Below, in pieces: positions 5,819 to 6,381 of a DNA stretch of 6,381 bases (its first letter is position 1; each line of letters begins with the position of its first letter). The notes under the pieces are model-generated. The model searched no databases and was not told where the DNA came from. It saw only the letters and a list, made by a program, of their open reading frames with translations. The stretch is from assembly GCA_904501685.1 (NCBI GenBank), contig CAJGBX010000080.1:1-6381 (forward strand). Direction: 5' to 3'. The position numbers and the translations under genes were made by a program. Source of the stretch: Clostridiaceae bacterium (lineage in GTDB: Bacteria > Bacillota > Clostridia > Oscillospirales > Acutalibacteraceae).

Positions 5819-5968
5819 TTACTTAGTCTCTTTGTGAACGGTGTGCTTCTTGCAGAACTTGCAGTACTTATTCATCTCAAGACGATCCGGATCGTTCTTC
5901 TTGTTCTTCATTGTGTTGTAGTTACGCTGCTTACACTCAGAACAAGCTAATGTGATTTTTACTCTCAT
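5819..5968 (-). CDS. rpmG: 50S ribosomal protein L33 (zinc-binding form)
   Basis: A small large-subunit protein near the E site. It has 49 aa, the usual length, starting MRVKITLACSECKQRNY. Cys at 9, 12, 36 and 39 form two CxxC pairs for zinc, so this is the C+ type, and it ends in KKHTVHKETK. The start ATG at 5968 has GGGAGG at 5981-5976, 7 nt upstream. The same frame stays open to an ATG at 6166, but that codon lies inside the promoter -10 box and the extension resembles no L33, so the short start is right. First gene of the operon; its stop codon lies within the secE ribosome binding site region. Confidence 0.97.
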   Translation of the reverse strand: MRVKITLACSECKQRNYNTMKNKKNDPDRLEMNKYCKFCKKHTVHKETK

Positions 5969-5981
5969 GACGGCACCTCCC

Positions 5982-6160
5982 GTTTTACGGAAATTATTTT
6001 GTTCCCATTTTTTCAGAGAACGCGAGCCTCCCTCGAATCGGACAACGACAGAATGCCGCAAAACACTACATATAGTAATGATTTTGAAAGCGCAAACAAC
6101 ATCCTGAATTTCGGCATCCGAAAAGGGCCCTGCAATAAAAAAAGACCCTCGCAGAGGTAT
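5982..6160 (-). promoter_or_regulatory. Long structured 5' leader of the rpmG-secE-nusG-rplK-rplA operon
   Basis: About 190 nt lie between the predicted transcription start (near 6160) and rpmG, and I see no gene in them. The leader begins with a 4-bp hairpin CCUC-UGC-GAGG (6157-6147), followed by seven U (6143-6137). The GAGGGUC part (6150-6144) can instead pair with GGCCCUU (6129-6123). Further on, GGAUGCCG (6119-6112) pairs with CGGCAUUC (6058-6051, one G-U pair), enclosing a small ACUA/UAGU hairpin (6076-6065). No T-box signature or tRNA is seen. A role in attenuation or autogenous control is possible but unproven. Confidence 0.5.
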
Positions 6161-6164
6161 TAGC

Positions 6165-6193
6165 ATTATAGCACAACCATCTTAAAAGGTCAA
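6165..6193 (-). promoter_or_regulatory. Strong sigma-A promoter of the rpmG operon
   Basis: On the minus strand the -35 TTGACC (6193-6188), a 17-bp spacer and the -10 TATAAT (6170-6165) are close to full consensus. A TGC just upstream of the -10 gives an extended -10. This fits a highly expressed ribosomal operon. It starts 24 nt after the rlmH stop codon. Confidence 0.92.
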
Positions 6194-6217
6194 GTATTTT
6201 TTTGCGGTTATTTCCAC

Positions 6218-6381
6218 TTATTTATGATACGTTCCGCCTTGTGAAATTTTAAAGGCACGGTAGATTTGTTCCAGAAGCATAACGCGTGCCACCTGATGGG
6301 GAAAGGTCATTTTAGACATCGAAAGTTTGAAATCGGCTTTTGATTTCACCTTATCTGAAAGTCCATACGAGCCACCAATAA
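6218..6381 (-). CDS. rlmH: 23S rRNA (pseudouridine(1915)-N3)-methyltransferase RlmH, C-terminal part (5' end outside window)
   Basis: RlmH is a SPOUT-family enzyme that methylates pseudouridine 1915 in helix 69 of 23S rRNA on the assembled ribosome, using SAM. The minus-strand frame is open from the right edge (first full codon at 6379) to TAA at 6220-6218, giving 53 visible residues. Full RlmH is about 155-160 aa, so the last third is here. IGGSYGLS at 1-8 is the Gly-rich cofactor-binding loop of the trefoil knot. SKMTFPHQVARVMLLEQIYRAF and the terminal YHK are the RlmH signature, shown here as LSMSKMTFPHQ and LLEQIYRAFKI. No clear terminator separates it from the rpmG promoter, so some read-through into the operon is possible. 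Confidence 0.95.
   Translation of the reverse strand, partial: IGGSYGLSDKVKSKADFKLSMSKMTFPHQVARVMLLEQIYRAFKISQGGTYHK

Noticed and set aside
6022..6038. GAGGGAGGCUCGCG on the minus strand, similar to the archaeal L1 mRNA site
   Set aside because: The partner strand (AGCC followed by a GA-rich loop and an outer helix) is absent downstream, so it cannot form the L1-type fold.
6018..6045. A tRNA-like TTCGA stretch in the rpmG leader
   Set aside because: The flanking bases do not form a T-arm stem and no acceptor, anticodon or D arm can be placed around it.
5819..6166. A longer rpmG frame starting at ATG 6166 (115 aa)
   Set aside because: That ATG overlaps the -10 box of the promoter, the added residues do not look like L33, and the ATG at 5968 has a strong ribosome binding site and gives the standard 49 aa.
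6194..6217. Possible terminator after rlmH
   Set aside because: Only a 4-bp G/C-poor stem with no T run on the rlmH strand.

Overview
The window looks like a chromosomal housekeeping segment from a Gram-positive anaerobe, most likely Bacillota, class Clostridia. This rests on the order rlmH, rpmG, secE, nusG, rplK, rplA, the zinc-ribbon L33, strong GGGAGG-type ribosome binding sites, TTG and GTG starts, and a PheT-like FDX-ACB tail. Family-level placement is not possible by eye. Base composition and gene density look uniform, with no insertion sequence, phage gene, CRISPR array or tRNA.

Layout from the left. (1) The 3' third of pheT, on the plus strand, enters from outside and ends at 858. 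(2) A strong hairpin at 872-912 lies between pheT and a minus-strand gene converging on it, and probably terminates both. (3) A two-gene minus-strand operon (3137 to 921) has its own promoter. It encodes a DUF1538-type membrane protein built from two homologous halves, followed 3 nt later by a protein made of two tandem PII-like domains. (4) A strong terminator at 3221-3259 ends the ribosomal/translocation operon. (5) That operon, on the minus strand from 5968 down to 3279, is rpmG-secE-nusG-rplK-rplA. It starts from a near-consensus promoter at 6165-6193 and has a structured leader of about 190 nt. (6) The 3' end of rlmH enters from the right edge on the minus strand.

How the genes work together. 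L33, L11 and L1 are large-subunit ribosomal proteins. SecE is a core part of the SecYEG translocon and NusG couples RNA polymerase to the ribosome. RlmH modifies 23S rRNA helix 69, and PheT charges tRNA-Phe, so most of the window serves translation and secretion. The exception is the DUF1538/PII-like pair, best read as an uncharacterised membrane transporter with its own cytoplasmic PII-type regulator, by analogy with AmtB-GlnK and SbtA-SbtB.

The most interesting points are four. The first is the DUF1538-PII pair, where both proteins are internally duplicated. The second is an oversized SecE of 225 aa, with four extra membrane segments ahead of a normal SecE domain. The third is a pair of related mRNA leaders, before rplK and before rplA, that resemble the L1-binding site of 23S rRNA. 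The fourth is the structured leader ahead of rpmG. Functional claims for the leaders and the transporter pair are inferences from sequence only.
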